From NCBI RefSeq assembly GCF_040544555.1, contig NZ_JBEPKD010000008.1:62001-126000 (forward strand): 64,000 nt of DNA, read 5' to 3'. The position numbers and the translations under genes are program-made. The stretch's first letter is position 1. Each line of letters starts with the position of its first letter. Positions 34,929 to 43,031 of the stretch are shown here, in pieces. The notes under the pieces were generated by a model that was not told where the DNA came from, did not search any database, and worked only from the letters and a program-made list of their open reading frames with translations. The stretch comes from Halalkalibacter oceani. Lineage in GTDB: Bacteria > Bacillota > Bacilli > Bacillales > Bacillaceae_D.

Positions 34929-35083
34929 TAAGTATTTCCCCTAGCCCTCTGAGTAAGGTCTTTTAATGTAAGAATATCAAATTTTCGAAATTTTTCAATG
35001 AAATCATCAAATCATTAAAAAGATACAATTAAGATGCAACTACCTCACCTTAACTAAACATTTTTTACCCTCATTCCTTTACA

Positions 35084-37012
35084 TTAGAACTTAACATTAT
35101 TATCTTGCGACGACAAATGATCTGGAAACATCTTATTAATCAAAAATGCTAGAAGAGCTAACGCGATACCAATAAAGTCAAAAAATATAGATCCATTAAT
35201 TAAAGTCAAAGCTGCGATCAACAGAACTATTCGCTGAACCCATCTTGCTTTTCCAAAGAAATATCCTTGAACGGCACAGGCCAAAAGATAAATTCCAATT
35301 ATACTTGTCAAAATCGTTAATGCAATCTCGTAGGAACTACCTTTCATTAAAATTGAAGGGCTGTAAATAAACATATATGGAACAATAAAAGCAGCAAGCC
35401 CTAATTTAAATGCTTGAAGAGACGTTTTAAAAGGATCTGTACCAGCAATTCCACCAGCAGCAAATGCTGCAACAGCTACAGGAGGAGTTATAGCAGATAA
35501 GACAGCAAAATAAAAAATAAACATATGAGCAAAGAGAGGTTCTATCCCCACTTGAATCAATCCTGGAGCTAAAACAGAACCAGCAATAGCATATGCAGCT
35601 GTTGTCGGCATCCCCATTCCAAGTATTATCGCAAGGATCATTGTTGCTACTAATGCTAATAGTTGACTGGAAGACCCCAATGTTATTAACAAATTAGCAA
35701 ACTTTCCTCCAATTCCAGTAAGAGCTATAACTCCTACAATAATTCCCGCACATGCGCATATAGAAATTAATTGAACAACGGACCGAGCAGCTCCTGCTAA
35801 AGCTTCAGCTGTTTTCTTCCAACCCATTCTAGTCTGTTTAGAAAACCAACTTATCACTAAACAAGCAAGAATGGCAATAGTGCCGGATCGAATAATTGAG
35901 TAATTCATTAAAATCGCAGAAATTAATACTACAATCGGGATAAAAAGGTGAGCTTGTTTTATAAGATCTTTCATCTTCGGCAATTCGCTTCTCTTCAAAC
36001 CCCGTAACTTCATTTTAATTGCTTCTAGATCTATCATAAAATAAACAGAAACAAAATATAACAATGCCGGGATAATCGCCGCAATCATAATCTCTTTGTA
36101 GGAAATTCCAATCATTTCAGCCATGAGGAAAGCCCCTGCCCCCATTATGGGCGGAAGGATTTGACCCCCAGTAGATGCAGCAGCCTCGGTTGCCCCTGCA
36201 AATTGCGGTTTATATCCTACTCGTTTCATTAATGGGATTGTTAAGCTTCCTGTTGTAACAACATTACCTGCTGAAGTTCCACTGACCATCCCCATTAAAC
36301 CACTGGCCAGTAAAGACACTTTAGCCGGTCCTCCTCGTAAACCTCCAGCAGCCGAGAATGAAAAGTTAATGAAATAATCTCCAACTTTTGAAGCTTGAAG
36401 AAAAGCACCAAGAGCAATGAACAAGAGGATATACTTAGAGGATACATCAATTGTAACCCCAAAGATCCCGTCAAGCCCATATATATACGAGAAAAAACGT
36501 TTTATGGAGTACCCATTATGCTGTAAAATTCCCGGTAAATAAGGACCCAAAAAAGCGTAAGCAATAAAAATAAGCGATAAAATTGGTAACGACCAGCCCG
36601 AAGTACGCCGTGTTAATTCCAAAACAAGCAGCGTACCTACTATTGCTATGACAAAATCCATTGTGGTTGGAGTTACTCCTGCCCTAAAAATAAGCTGATC
36701 TATATTATAATAAATATATATAAAAATGATCGCACTTGCTAAAATTGCAAGCCAGTCAATCAAATGTATCTTTCCAAGGTTTTTTTGATTCCAACCCGGA
36801 ATTAAAGCGAAACCAAGCATTGAACCACATAATAAATGCATTGCTCGAAACAACCATGGGTCGATTGCAGCGAAATTTAATAAATATAAATGAAGAAGTG
36901 TAATACAAATTGCAAATAAAAAGAACAATCCTCCGACTGCGCCTTTTAGTTGACGCTGTATTATTCCTCCTTCATTATTACTAACCGATCTTTCTCCTTT
37001 AGAAATTGTCAT
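35084..37012 (-). CDS. TRAP transporter permease, fused DctQM (4TM/12TM)
   Basis: 642 aa, larger than DctM because the DctQ-like part (about 20-140) is fused to a DctM-like part (about 150-560), plus a C-terminal helical tail. Motifs include SGTSAGNVVTTGSLTIPLMKRVGYKPQFAGATEAAASTGGQILPPIMGAGAFLMAEM and GMGMPTTAAYA. This fusion form works with TAXI-type binding proteins. The TAXI gene is directly upstream in the same operon. It imports a carboxylate, here plausibly an acid sugar, with sodium. Confidence 0.9.
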   Translation of the reverse strand: MTISKGERSVSNNEGGIIQRQLKGAVGGLFFLFAICITLLHLYLLNFAAIDPWLFRAMHLLCGSMLGFALIPGWNQKNLGKIHLIDWLAILASAIIFIYIYYNIDQLIFRAGVTPTTMDFVIAIVGTLLVLELTRRTSGWSLPILSLIFIAYAFLGPYLPGILQHNGYSIKRFFSYIYGLDGIFGVTIDVSSKYILLFIALGAFLQASKVGDYFINFSFSAAGGLRGGPAKVSLLASGLMGMVSGTSAGNVVTTGSLTIPLMKRVGYKPQFAGATEAAASTGGQILPPIMGAGAFLMAEMIGISYKEIMIAAIIPALLYFVSVYFMIDLEAIKMKLRGLKRSELPKMKDLIKQAHLFIPIVVLISAILMNYSIIRSGTIAILACLVISWFSKQTRMGWKKTAEALAGAARSVVQLISICACAGIIVGVIALTGIGGKFANLLITLGSSSQLLALVATMILAIILGMGMPTTAAYAIAGSVLAPGLIQVGIEPLFAHMFIFYFAVLSAITPPVAVAAFAAGGIAGTDPFKTSLQAFKLGLAAFIVPYMFIYSPSILMKGSSYEIALTILTSIIGIYLLACAVQGYFFGKARWVQRIVLLIAALTLINGSIFFDFIGIALALLAFLINKMFPDHLSSQDNNVKF

Positions 37013-37083
37013 TTCTCAATCCCTCCCCTTGGACATTATGAGAGAAAGCCCCTCTTATTGAGGTATAGAGGAGCTTGTGCGAG

Positions 37084-38169
37084 TTAATCATTTTTCGGAT
37101 ACTCCGGAGGATAGACTTCTTCCGGAAGATCATATCCGTTTTCTTCAAACCATCGAATCGCACCTGGGTGCATCCATAGAAATGTATTGTATTTTATGTT
37201 TTCAGCTAGTGTTTCCTCACCTGCCACATGCGCTTGTATAAGTTCCTCATTATGGGATAAGACGGCGTCTGTAGCCTGGTAAACAAAACTATCAGGTAAA
37301 TCTTTTTGCACTACACCTAAGTTCCAAATAGACGGGCTATACATCACATCGGGTTGATTTTCATAGGTATTAGCAGGTATGACTGCTTCAGAAAGAAAAG
37401 GATACTCACTTACAAGCGTACTAACTTGTTCTTCGGTAAAGCCAAACACATTTAATTTATGCTGTAACTCTGCTTCTTGAACAGAGGTAAATGGAATGCC
37501 TCCTCCAAACCCGACTGCTGGTATTAGACCATCCATTTGCTGCGAAACTAAATCTCCCAGTCCTGCATAAACAGGTTCGGCCTCAACACCGAGTATCTCT
37601 AAAAATTCAGGAAGATAAGTAGCCGGCGTTCCCCCAGATGGCCCCACCCCTACCTTCTTACCATTAAGGTCATCAATACTTCTAATTCCTGTATCTTCTT
37701 TAGCCCACCAATGGAAATAAGACGTATACATTGGAAAAAATACTCTCCAATCTCTTAGCTCTTGTCCACCGGTCCATTCTCCTTCGCCATACCACGCTTC
37801 CCAAGCAGGTCCCATGGTAACTACACCGATCTCAATATCCTGATTTTGCAGAAGCTGAATGTTATGAACGGGTCCTCCTGTTACCTCTACAGCCGAGTTT
37901 ACGCCTGTATACTTTTGAATTAAGCTAGAATACCCTCCTGCATAAGCATAGGCAGTCCCTCCTAGAGAAGCTGAACCTACTCTAACCGAGTTTGGCCAAT
38001 TACTTTTATCGTTTGGATCAAACTCTACATTTTCACTTGGCTCAGGTCCATCCACTGAACTTTCCGGGTCATTACTAGTCAAATCATTATTAGTTGATTG
38101 TGATGTACATGCACTTAATCCCAAAATTGCAAAGAGAGCTACTATTATCACGAAAAATTTCAGTTTCAT
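37084..38169 (-). CDS. TAXI-family TRAP solute-binding lipoprotein
   Basis: 361 aa from the ATG at 38169 (GAGGAGGGG upstream; the open frame extends further back across the operator region without support). Signal peptide with lipobox (LGLSAC). TAXI signature VRVGSASLGGTAYAYAGGYSSLIQKYTGVNSAVEVTGGPVHNIQLL near 70-115 and GKKVGVGPSGGTPATYLPEFLE. TAXI proteins hand substrates to fused DctQM permeases such as the one encoded 71 bases downstream. LacI operator, cre-like site and promoter precede it. Confidence 0.9.
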   Translation of the reverse strand: MKLKFFVIIVALFAILGLSACTSQSTNNDLTSNDPESSVDGPEPSENVEFDPNDKSNWPNSVRVGSASLGGTAYAYAGGYSSLIQKYTGVNSAVEVTGGPVHNIQLLQNQDIEIGVVTMGPAWEAWYGEGEWTGGQELRDWRVFFPMYTSYFHWWAKEDTGIRSIDDLNGKKVGVGPSGGTPATYLPEFLEILGVEAEPVYAGLGDLVSQQMDGLIPAVGFGGGIPFTSVQEAELQHKLNVFGFTEEQVSTLVSEYPFLSEAVIPANTYENQPDVMYSPSIWNLGVVQKDLPDSFVYQATDAVLSHNEELIQAHVAGEETLAENIKYNTFLWMHPGAIRWFEENGYDLPEEVYPPEYPKND

Positions 38170-38193
38170 ATTACCCCTCCTCAGAATATAATT

Positions 38194-38203
38194 TAAGCGC
38201 TTA
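38194..38203. promoter_or_regulatory. cre-like site in the TAXI-TRAP leader
   Basis: TAAGCGCTTA palindrome within ATTTAAGCGCTTACA; one mismatch to the CcpA cre consensus WTGNAANCGNWNNCW (T for the first G). Just downstream of the promoter, so it could mediate catabolite repression. Confidence 0.45.
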
Positions 38204-38212
38204 CAATTATCC

Positions 38213-38224
38213 GGAAACGTTTCC
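38213..38224. promoter_or_regulatory. LacI-type operator 2 (GGAAACGTTTCC)
   Basis: Identical to operator 1 at 33167, including flanking CC and AA bases, directly downstream of the -10 box of the transporter promoter. Confidence 0.8.
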
Positions 38225-38230
38225 AAAAAC

Positions 38231-38259
38231 ATCTTAACACGAGGAACGCACGTAATCAA
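38231..38259 (-). promoter_or_regulatory. Sigma-A promoter for the TAXI-TRAP operon
   Basis: Minus strand TTGATT (38254-38259), 17-base spacer, TAAGAT (38231-38236). The operator follows at 38213-38224. Confidence 0.65.
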
Positions 38260-38350
38260 TAAGTTTTCTAAATTTTTTATTTAATCAAAATTATCTAACT
38301 CGAATTGCATAAACAATAAGTATTTTATTTTTTTCAATAAAACTAAAAAA

Positions 38351-38386
38351 GCGAGCAATAGCGGAGTTCTCCCGCCTATTGCTCGC
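38351..38386 (-). terminator. Terminator of the eut operon
   Basis: Arms GCGAGCAATAGCGG (38351-38364) and CCGCCTATTGCTCGC (38372-38386), one bulge, followed by TTTTTTAG on the minus strand. 40 bases after the eutC stop. Confidence 0.88.
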
Positions 38387-38426
38387 TTCTCATCTTCCTA
38401 TAGTATCGATTATTTATCAATTTCTT

Positions 38427-39314
38427 TTATTTATCCAACGACACCCCGCTTGCCCGGTGGGTTAATACTTTCTCGACGACGGTGCTAATGTATGCCCCTG
38501 CTTCAACCGGTGGAATTCCGCCTTTATGAATATTGGAAACAACCATTCGCTCCGCCTCGATTGTGCCGCTTCTCGGGCGATAGCAAAGATAGGCGCTTAA
38601 CGATTCCGCGCTTCCCAAACCCGGCCGCTCGCCAATGAGGAGGACGATCACCTCGGGACGTAAAATCTCGCCGACATCATCCATAACGGCCACTCTTCCA
38701 TTTTCAATGTAAAAGGGCGTTCCGAGCTTATGGCCGGCACTCATTAATGCCTGCTGCAACGATAAATAGACATCAGCAGCATTTTCCTCGACAGCACTGG
38801 CGCTCAGTCCATTTGACAGGATAATTTGCACAGTCGGGGACGCTTCACAGTTCCCGCGAATGATCTGCTTCGCCTCTTCGGCCAGCTTCCTGCCATAATC
38901 GGGGCGGATAATATACGTTTCTTTGTCCGCTACCTGCGTGTTCACCTTAAACAAATTTAGCTCCTTCAGCAATGTATCACTGACCTGGCCATAGACGGCA
39001 TCCACCGCAGCGGCATGGTCATAGCGGAACTTGAGCCACTCCTTCGTTTTCGGCCGTACTCCAGCCCTGCCAACTCCAATCCGGGCAGGCGTCTTGTTCA
39101 TCAGCTCCCGCAGCTTCTCGGCTTTATGCTCCGGCTTTCTCAACGCGGCGCGCTCGATCCGGACAGCAGGAGGAGCTTCCTTCGCCGGCGATTCTATAAA
39201 AAGGGATTGTGTCTTGCTCGTACTCGTCTCAGTTGATCTCTCCCGAATATTCGTGCCTTTATTTTGGCTGCTGTTCTTCTCATCTTGCAGCCTTTCGATG
39301 AACTCTGAATTCAC
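38427..39314 (-). CDS. eutC: Ethanolamine ammonia-lyase small subunit
   Basis: 295 aa, GTG start at 39314 with GGAG/GAGG upstream. An N-terminal Ser/Thr/Glu-rich extension (about 1-50) precedes the conserved core: TPARIGVGRAGVRPKTKEWLKFRYDHAAAVDAVYG, IILSNGLSASAVEENA, RPEVIVLLIGERPGLGSAESLSAYLCYRPRSG. Together with EutB it forms the cobalamin-dependent lyase that converts ethanolamine to acetaldehyde and ammonia. The long N-terminal tail is the part that targets EutC to microcompartments in other species, but no shell genes are nearby. 15 bases after eutB. Confidence 0.95.
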   Translation of the reverse strand: MNSEFIERLQDEKNSSQNKGTNIRERSTETSTSKTQSLFIESPAKEAPPAVRIERAALRKPEHKAEKLRELMNKTPARIGVGRAGVRPKTKEWLKFRYDHAAAVDAVYGQVSDTLLKELNLFKVNTQVADKETYIIRPDYGRKLAEEAKQIIRGNCEASPTVQIILSNGLSASAVEENAADVYLSLQQALMSAGHKLGTPFYIENGRVAVMDDVGEILRPEVIVLLIGERPGLGSAESLSAYLCYRPRSGTIEAERMVVSNIHKGGIPPVEAGAYISTVVEKVLTHRASGVSLDK

Positions 39315-39329
39315 TATCCTCAGCTCCTA

Positions 39330-40691
39330 TCATGAAAAGATCGTCGGATCTCCAGCCAGCTTGCTTAGCTTTCCATTTTCGAATATCCCCATTTTTTCCA
39401 GCCACTCCGCGAAGCGTGGAGAAGGCGGTCGTCCTAATGTTTGCCGTAGCGTGGCAATATCGTGATAGCTCATTGATTGATAGTTCAGCATGCAATCATC
39501 GCCCATCGGCGTTGCAATAATAAAATTCACTCCGGCGGCTGTCAGCAAGACGCCCAAGTCCTCAATATCATTCTGATCGGCCTTAATATGATTTGTATAG
39601 CAAATGTCGACCCCCATCGGGATGCCATGAAGCTTAGCCATAAAGTGATCCTCAAGCCCCGCTCTGATCACCTGCTTGCTGTTATATAAATATTCCGGTC
39701 CGATGAAGCCGACAACCGTGTTGACGATATACGGATCATAATGGCGGGCAAAGCCATAATTACGCGATTCAAGCGTCATTTGATCGATTCCGTGATGCGC
39801 TTCGGCCGACAGCTCTGAGCCTTGCCCCGTCTCAAAATAGAGCCGCTGCGGGCCTGTTCCCGTACCGTATGTTTTCACGAGCTGATTCGCTTCCTCCAGC
39901 AGCGCAGCGGAAATACCAAATGATTTATTGGCTGCCTCGGTACCGGCGATGCTTTGAAAAATCATATCAGCCGGCGCCCCCTGCTCGACGGCCTTCATTT
40001 GTGTCGTCACATGCGCAAGCACACAATTTTGCGTCGGAATTTCCCACTCCTGAATGAACTGATGAGTCGCATGCAGCAGGCGCTTCACGCTCTCAACAGA
40101 ATCATCAACCGGATTTATGCCGATGACTGCATCGCCGACGCCATAGGAAAGCCCTTCCTTTAACGAAGCGAGCATTCCTTCCACATGATCGGTCGGATGG
40201 TTCGGCTGGAGGCGTGAGGCAAGCGTTCCTTTATGGCCAATCGCGCTGTTGCATTTCGTAATAACCTCGATTTTATTCGCTCCATAAACGAGATCAAGGT
40301 TCGACATCAGCTTGGCGACAGCGGCGATCATCTCACTGGTTAGCCCCCGGCTGATCCGCAGCAGCTCCTCTCCTGTCACCTCGTCGCTTAAAATATATTC
40401 ACGCAGCTCGGCGACCGACCAGTTTTTCATTGATTGATAAATCGGTTCATTAATCTGTTCTTCAATAATTCTTGACACCTCATCCTCTTCCGGCGTCAAC
40501 AATGGATTCTCCCGTATTTCGCCAAGTGTCAGCTGACTTACTACTTCCTTGGCGGCAATTCGCTCCTGGACGGTTTCCGCCGCAATGCCGGCCAGACGAT
40601 CCCCTGATTTCTCTTCATTTGCTTTCGCGAACAACTCCTTTAATGAGGAAAATTGATACACGGTTCCAAGATAGGTCGTTTGCAGCTTCAT
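39330..40691 (-). CDS. eutB: Ethanolamine ammonia-lyase large subunit
   Basis: 453 aa, normal length. Conserved EutB segments include NCVLAHVTTQMKAVEQGAPADMIFQSIAGTEAANKSFG, RLYFETGQGSELSAEAHHGIDQMTLESRNYGFARHYDPYIVNTVVGFIGPEYLYNSKQVIRAGLEDHFMAKLHGIPMGVDICYTNHI. It carries the catalytic barrel and binds adenosylcobalamin with EutC. Encoded between eutA and eutC in the standard A-B-C order. Confidence 0.96.
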   Translation of the reverse strand: MKLQTTYLGTVYQFSSLKELFAKANEEKSGDRLAGIAAETVQERIAAKEVVSQLTLGEIRENPLLTPEEDEVSRIIEEQINEPIYQSMKNWSVAELREYILSDEVTGEELLRISRGLTSEMIAAVAKLMSNLDLVYGANKIEVITKCNSAIGHKGTLASRLQPNHPTDHVEGMLASLKEGLSYGVGDAVIGINPVDDSVESVKRLLHATHQFIQEWEIPTQNCVLAHVTTQMKAVEQGAPADMIFQSIAGTEAANKSFGISAALLEEANQLVKTYGTGTGPQRLYFETGQGSELSAEAHHGIDQMTLESRNYGFARHYDPYIVNTVVGFIGPEYLYNSKQVIRAGLEDHFMAKLHGIPMGVDICYTNHIKADQNDIEDLGVLLTAAGVNFIIATPMGDDCMLNYQSMSYHDIATLRQTLGRPPSPRFAEWLEKMGIFENGKLSKLAGDPTIFS

Positions 40692-40709
40692 AAATAAGTC
40701 TTCCCCCCT

Positions 40710-42152
40710 CTAATGTTGAAATGTCAACGTTTTAACGACGACCGGCACGACACCTGTCTTGAGAAGGTGACCGATATCAATATAGTCACCATGACCAACA
40801 TAAATCTGGTCAATCGAGATGACGCTTTGCTGCCTGGCCTGAAACGTCAGCGTCTGCCCAAGCACTTTCGCATAATCCGCTTCAAGTACAATGACTAAAG
40901 GCTGAGCGCTGAACGGCTTTGCCTGAATTGCCTCCAGCAGCACCATCGCTAAAAACTGCACATCCTTAAAGCTTAAATAAGGGATGTCACTCACATACAG
41001 AGCAAAATTTTGCCCTTCACGCTGCGGATCATAGAGCTCAATTGCCTGCTTCACCGCCTGATGAATAACCGCTTTCACGGCTTTGAGGTCATGATTGAGG
41101 CTAACGCGAAAGACGGGCAAGTTTTTGATCGGCAAATCAGCCGGATCGACTTGAATCGTCGCACCGCTAATGTCCGTCGTTTGCGTTCCTGCGCCCAGTA
41201 CCGTAGCGCGCACCGTTTCACTCGGAGGAATCCACCTCCACGATGCTAAGTTGTTGTTCTCTTTCAGGGAGACCGCCAAAAGCTCGCCGATATCTTCGTA
41301 TCCCGTCTCTTCTGCCGCTCTTTCATACCGGTACAGACATTCGCTGACTCCTCCTGAAAACATAATCGCTTCTATTTCTTCCTCCCAGTTGGGCAAATGT
41401 CCGAGGAGCAGTACGTGATCTTCCCCACTAAGCCTGCGCCGAAGCGTTCGTGCGATCACCGCGGCCATATAATCGGTTATTTGTTTCAGCTCCAACCGCG
41501 TATAGCCGCGACCTTCCACAAGCGTTACTCCAAGCTGCGGCAGCAGCTGCTTGATCGGCGGCGACAGGCGCTGAATATGGCCACCTGCCAATTCAATCAG
41601 TCGTCCGCCTATATGCAACGTACACGTCCCACAAAGCTTCCCGGCCTGATACACAGCCACATTTGCCGTCCCTCCGCCGATGTCGATATTTGCGATCACC
41701 TTTCCCGTCTTTTTGGAATATTCGTAAGCTCCCGATCCTTTTGCGGCAATGATTCCTTCTAAATCCGGCCCGGCTGTCGCCACTAGAAAATCTCCGGCAT
41801 AGTCAGATAAATGATCGACGACCTCTCTGGCATTGTGCTTTGTTGCCGTCTCCCCCGTAATCATCACGGCTCCCGTTTTAATATCAGCCGGCGAAATCCC
41901 AGCCTTTTCATATTCCAGCATAACGAGGTCTTTTACCTTTTCCATGTCAATTGCCGTCGCAGACTGCAGCGGCGTACGATAAATCGGGCTCCGATGAATC
42001 ATCTCTTTGTTAACAATTTCGATGCGCGGCATATGCATCCCGCCCGCCATGTTTCGAATGAAAAATTTGCTTAGAACAAGCTTCGTCGTGCTCGTTCCAA
42101 TATCAATTCCGGCGCTGTAGATCTCCTCGCTTCCAGGGACAAATGAGTGAAT
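40710..42152 (-). CDS. eutA: Ethanolamine ammonia-lyase reactivating factor, probable ATT start
   Basis: 480 aa if read from the ATT at 42150-42152. The ATG at 42050 would lose 34 residues, including YSAGIDIGTSTTKLVLSKF, the phosphate-1 loop of the ASKHA ATPase fold that EutA needs. No ATG, GTG, TTG or CTG occurs in frame between that motif and the in-frame TGA at 42068-42070 in the other direction (42168-42170); a strong AGGAGGTGA (42159-42167) fixes initiation here. ATT is therefore the best start, with GTT or a sequencing/frame anomaly as alternatives. EutA exchanges damaged cobalamin from EutBC using ATP. The leader at 42153-42461 holds a terminator. Confidence 0.9.
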   Translation of the reverse strand: MHSFVPGSEEIYSAGIDIGTSTTKLVLSKFFIRNMAGGMHMPRIEIVNKEMIHRSPIYRTPLQSATAIDMEKVKDLVMLEYEKAGISPADIKTGAVMITGETATKHNAREVVDHLSDYAGDFLVATAGPDLEGIIAAKGSGAYEYSKKTGKVIANIDIGGGTANVAVYQAGKLCGTCTLHIGGRLIELAGGHIQRLSPPIKQLLPQLGVTLVEGRGYTRLELKQITDYMAAVIARTLRRRLSGEDHVLLLGHLPNWEEEIEAIMFSGGVSECLYRYERAAEETGYEDIGELLAVSLKENNNLASWRWIPPSETVRATVLGAGTQTTDISGATIQVDPADLPIKNLPVFRVSLNHDLKAVKAVIHQAVKQAIELYDPQREGQNFALYVSDIPYLSFKDVQFLAMVLLEAIQAKPFSAQPLVIVLEADYAKVLGQTLTFQARQQSVISIDQIYVGHGDYIDIGHLLKTGVVPVVVKTLTFQH

Positions 42153-42188
42153 AACGAAGTCACCTCCTCATTTTGACGCAAACAAAAA

Positions 42189-42239
42189 GGCGCCTTACAA
42201 AAACCTCATCCACTGCGATGAAAGTTTATATAAGGCGCC
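42189..42239 (-). terminator. Leader terminator in front of eutA with nested hairpin
   Basis: Arms GGCGCCTTA (42189-42197) and TAAGGCGCC (42231-42239), T-run (TTTTTGTTT) on the minus strand, 30 bases before the eutA Shine-Dalgarno. Inside, TCATC/GATGA encloses a six-base loop GCAGTG (RNA sense). A terminator inside an operon leader next to an ANTAR-type EutV is the hallmark of EutV antitermination. The loop has G at position 4 but not A at position 1 of the known ANTAR hexaloop rule, so EutV binding is only suggested. Confidence 0.75.
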
Positions 42240-42271
42240 GTTGCCGATTAGATTCATTTGGTATAGAACGT

Positions 42272-42300
42272 ATTATAGACGAACTGCTCTTCGTTGTACA
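42272..42300 (-). promoter_or_regulatory. Sigma-A promoter for eutABC
   Basis: Minus strand TGTACA (42295-42300), 17-base spacer, TATAAT (42272-42277). The spacer contains an ACGAA/TTCGT palindrome. The transcript start falls about 115 bases before eutA, so the leader terminator lies inside the transcribed region. Confidence 0.7.
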
Positions 42301-42396
42301 CCGCTTCATTCGAAAAATTCTGTCAGATTATCTTACAATATTCCTTTAAAATCTGAGCCGCACCGCCACGATCGGTTAAAGCTTTTTCATAACAAA

Positions 42397-42421
42397 GGGC
42401 TCGTGACATTGCCACAAGCCC
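42397..42421 (-). terminator. Stem-loop after eutV
   Basis: GGGCTCGTG (42397-42405) with CACAAGCCC (42413-42421), nine pairs with one G-U, followed by CCCTTTGTT on the minus strand. Separates eutWV from eutABC. Confidence 0.6.
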
Positions 42422-42461
42422 CACCCCCGCTGTAGAAAGGTTGCGTTTTTTAAGGCCCGGC

Positions 42462-43031
42462 TTACGACTCCTTCTTTACGATTTCTCGGGCGATCGCTTC
42501 CATGCCGACCTGTTTGTCCATGCTCATCCGCCTCAGCTTCCGATACGCTTCCTCTTCGGACAGGCTATATTTGTTCATCAGCATTCCCTTCGCCTTCTCA
42601 ATCAGCTTTCGATCCTTCAGCTTCTGATCCATTTCCTCGACCTGCCGCCGGTAAAGCCGGGCATTTTCCGCCTGCTGCAAGGCAATTTCCACCGCTGGAA
42701 TAAGGCTCGCTTCGGAAACCGGCTTAACTAAATAACCGACGATATTCGCCCTCTTCGCTTTATCGATGTATTCCCGCTGGCTGTAGGCGGTCAACAGCAA
42801 AATCGGCAGATCCAGTCTTTTCGAGATGATTTCGCTTGCCTTCAGTCCGTTTAATTTCGGCATTTTAATATCCATGATAATTAAGTCCGGCTTCAATTGA
42901 AACGCGTGCTCAATCGCTTTCTCTCCATCACCCGCCTGAGCGATGACCTCATAGCCCGCTTCCTCAAGCATCATGGAAACATCAAGCCGGACAATCGATT
43001 CATCTTCAACGAGCAAGATCCGTTTTTTCAC
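42462..43031 (-). CDS. eutV: Response regulator with ANTAR RNA-binding domain
   Basis: 189 aa, GTG start at 43031 overlapping the kinase stop (GTGA). Receiver domain about 4-120 with phosphoacceptor D54 (IIMDIKMPKLNG); ANTAR domain about 125-185 (LIEKAKGMLMNKYSLSEEEAYRKLRRMSM). EutV, when phosphorylated by EutW in response to ethanolamine, binds dual hairpins in the nascent RNA and prevents termination. The eutA leader terminator is the natural target. Confidence 0.93.
   Translation of the reverse strand: MKKRILLVEDESIVRLDVSMMLEEAGYEVIAQAGDGEKAIEHAFQLKPDLIIMDIKMPKLNGLKASEIISKRLDLPILLLTAYSQREYIDKAKRANIVGYLVKPVSEASLIPAVEIALQQAENARLYRRQVEEMDQKLKDRKLIEKAKGMLMNKYSLSEEEAYRKLRRMSMDKQVGMEAIAREIVKKES

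Noticed and set aside
42272..42300. ACGAAGAGCAGTTCGT hairpin as ANTAR hairpin P1
   Set aside because: It lies in the promoter spacer, upstream of the predicted transcript start, and its loop does not fit the A1/G4 rule.
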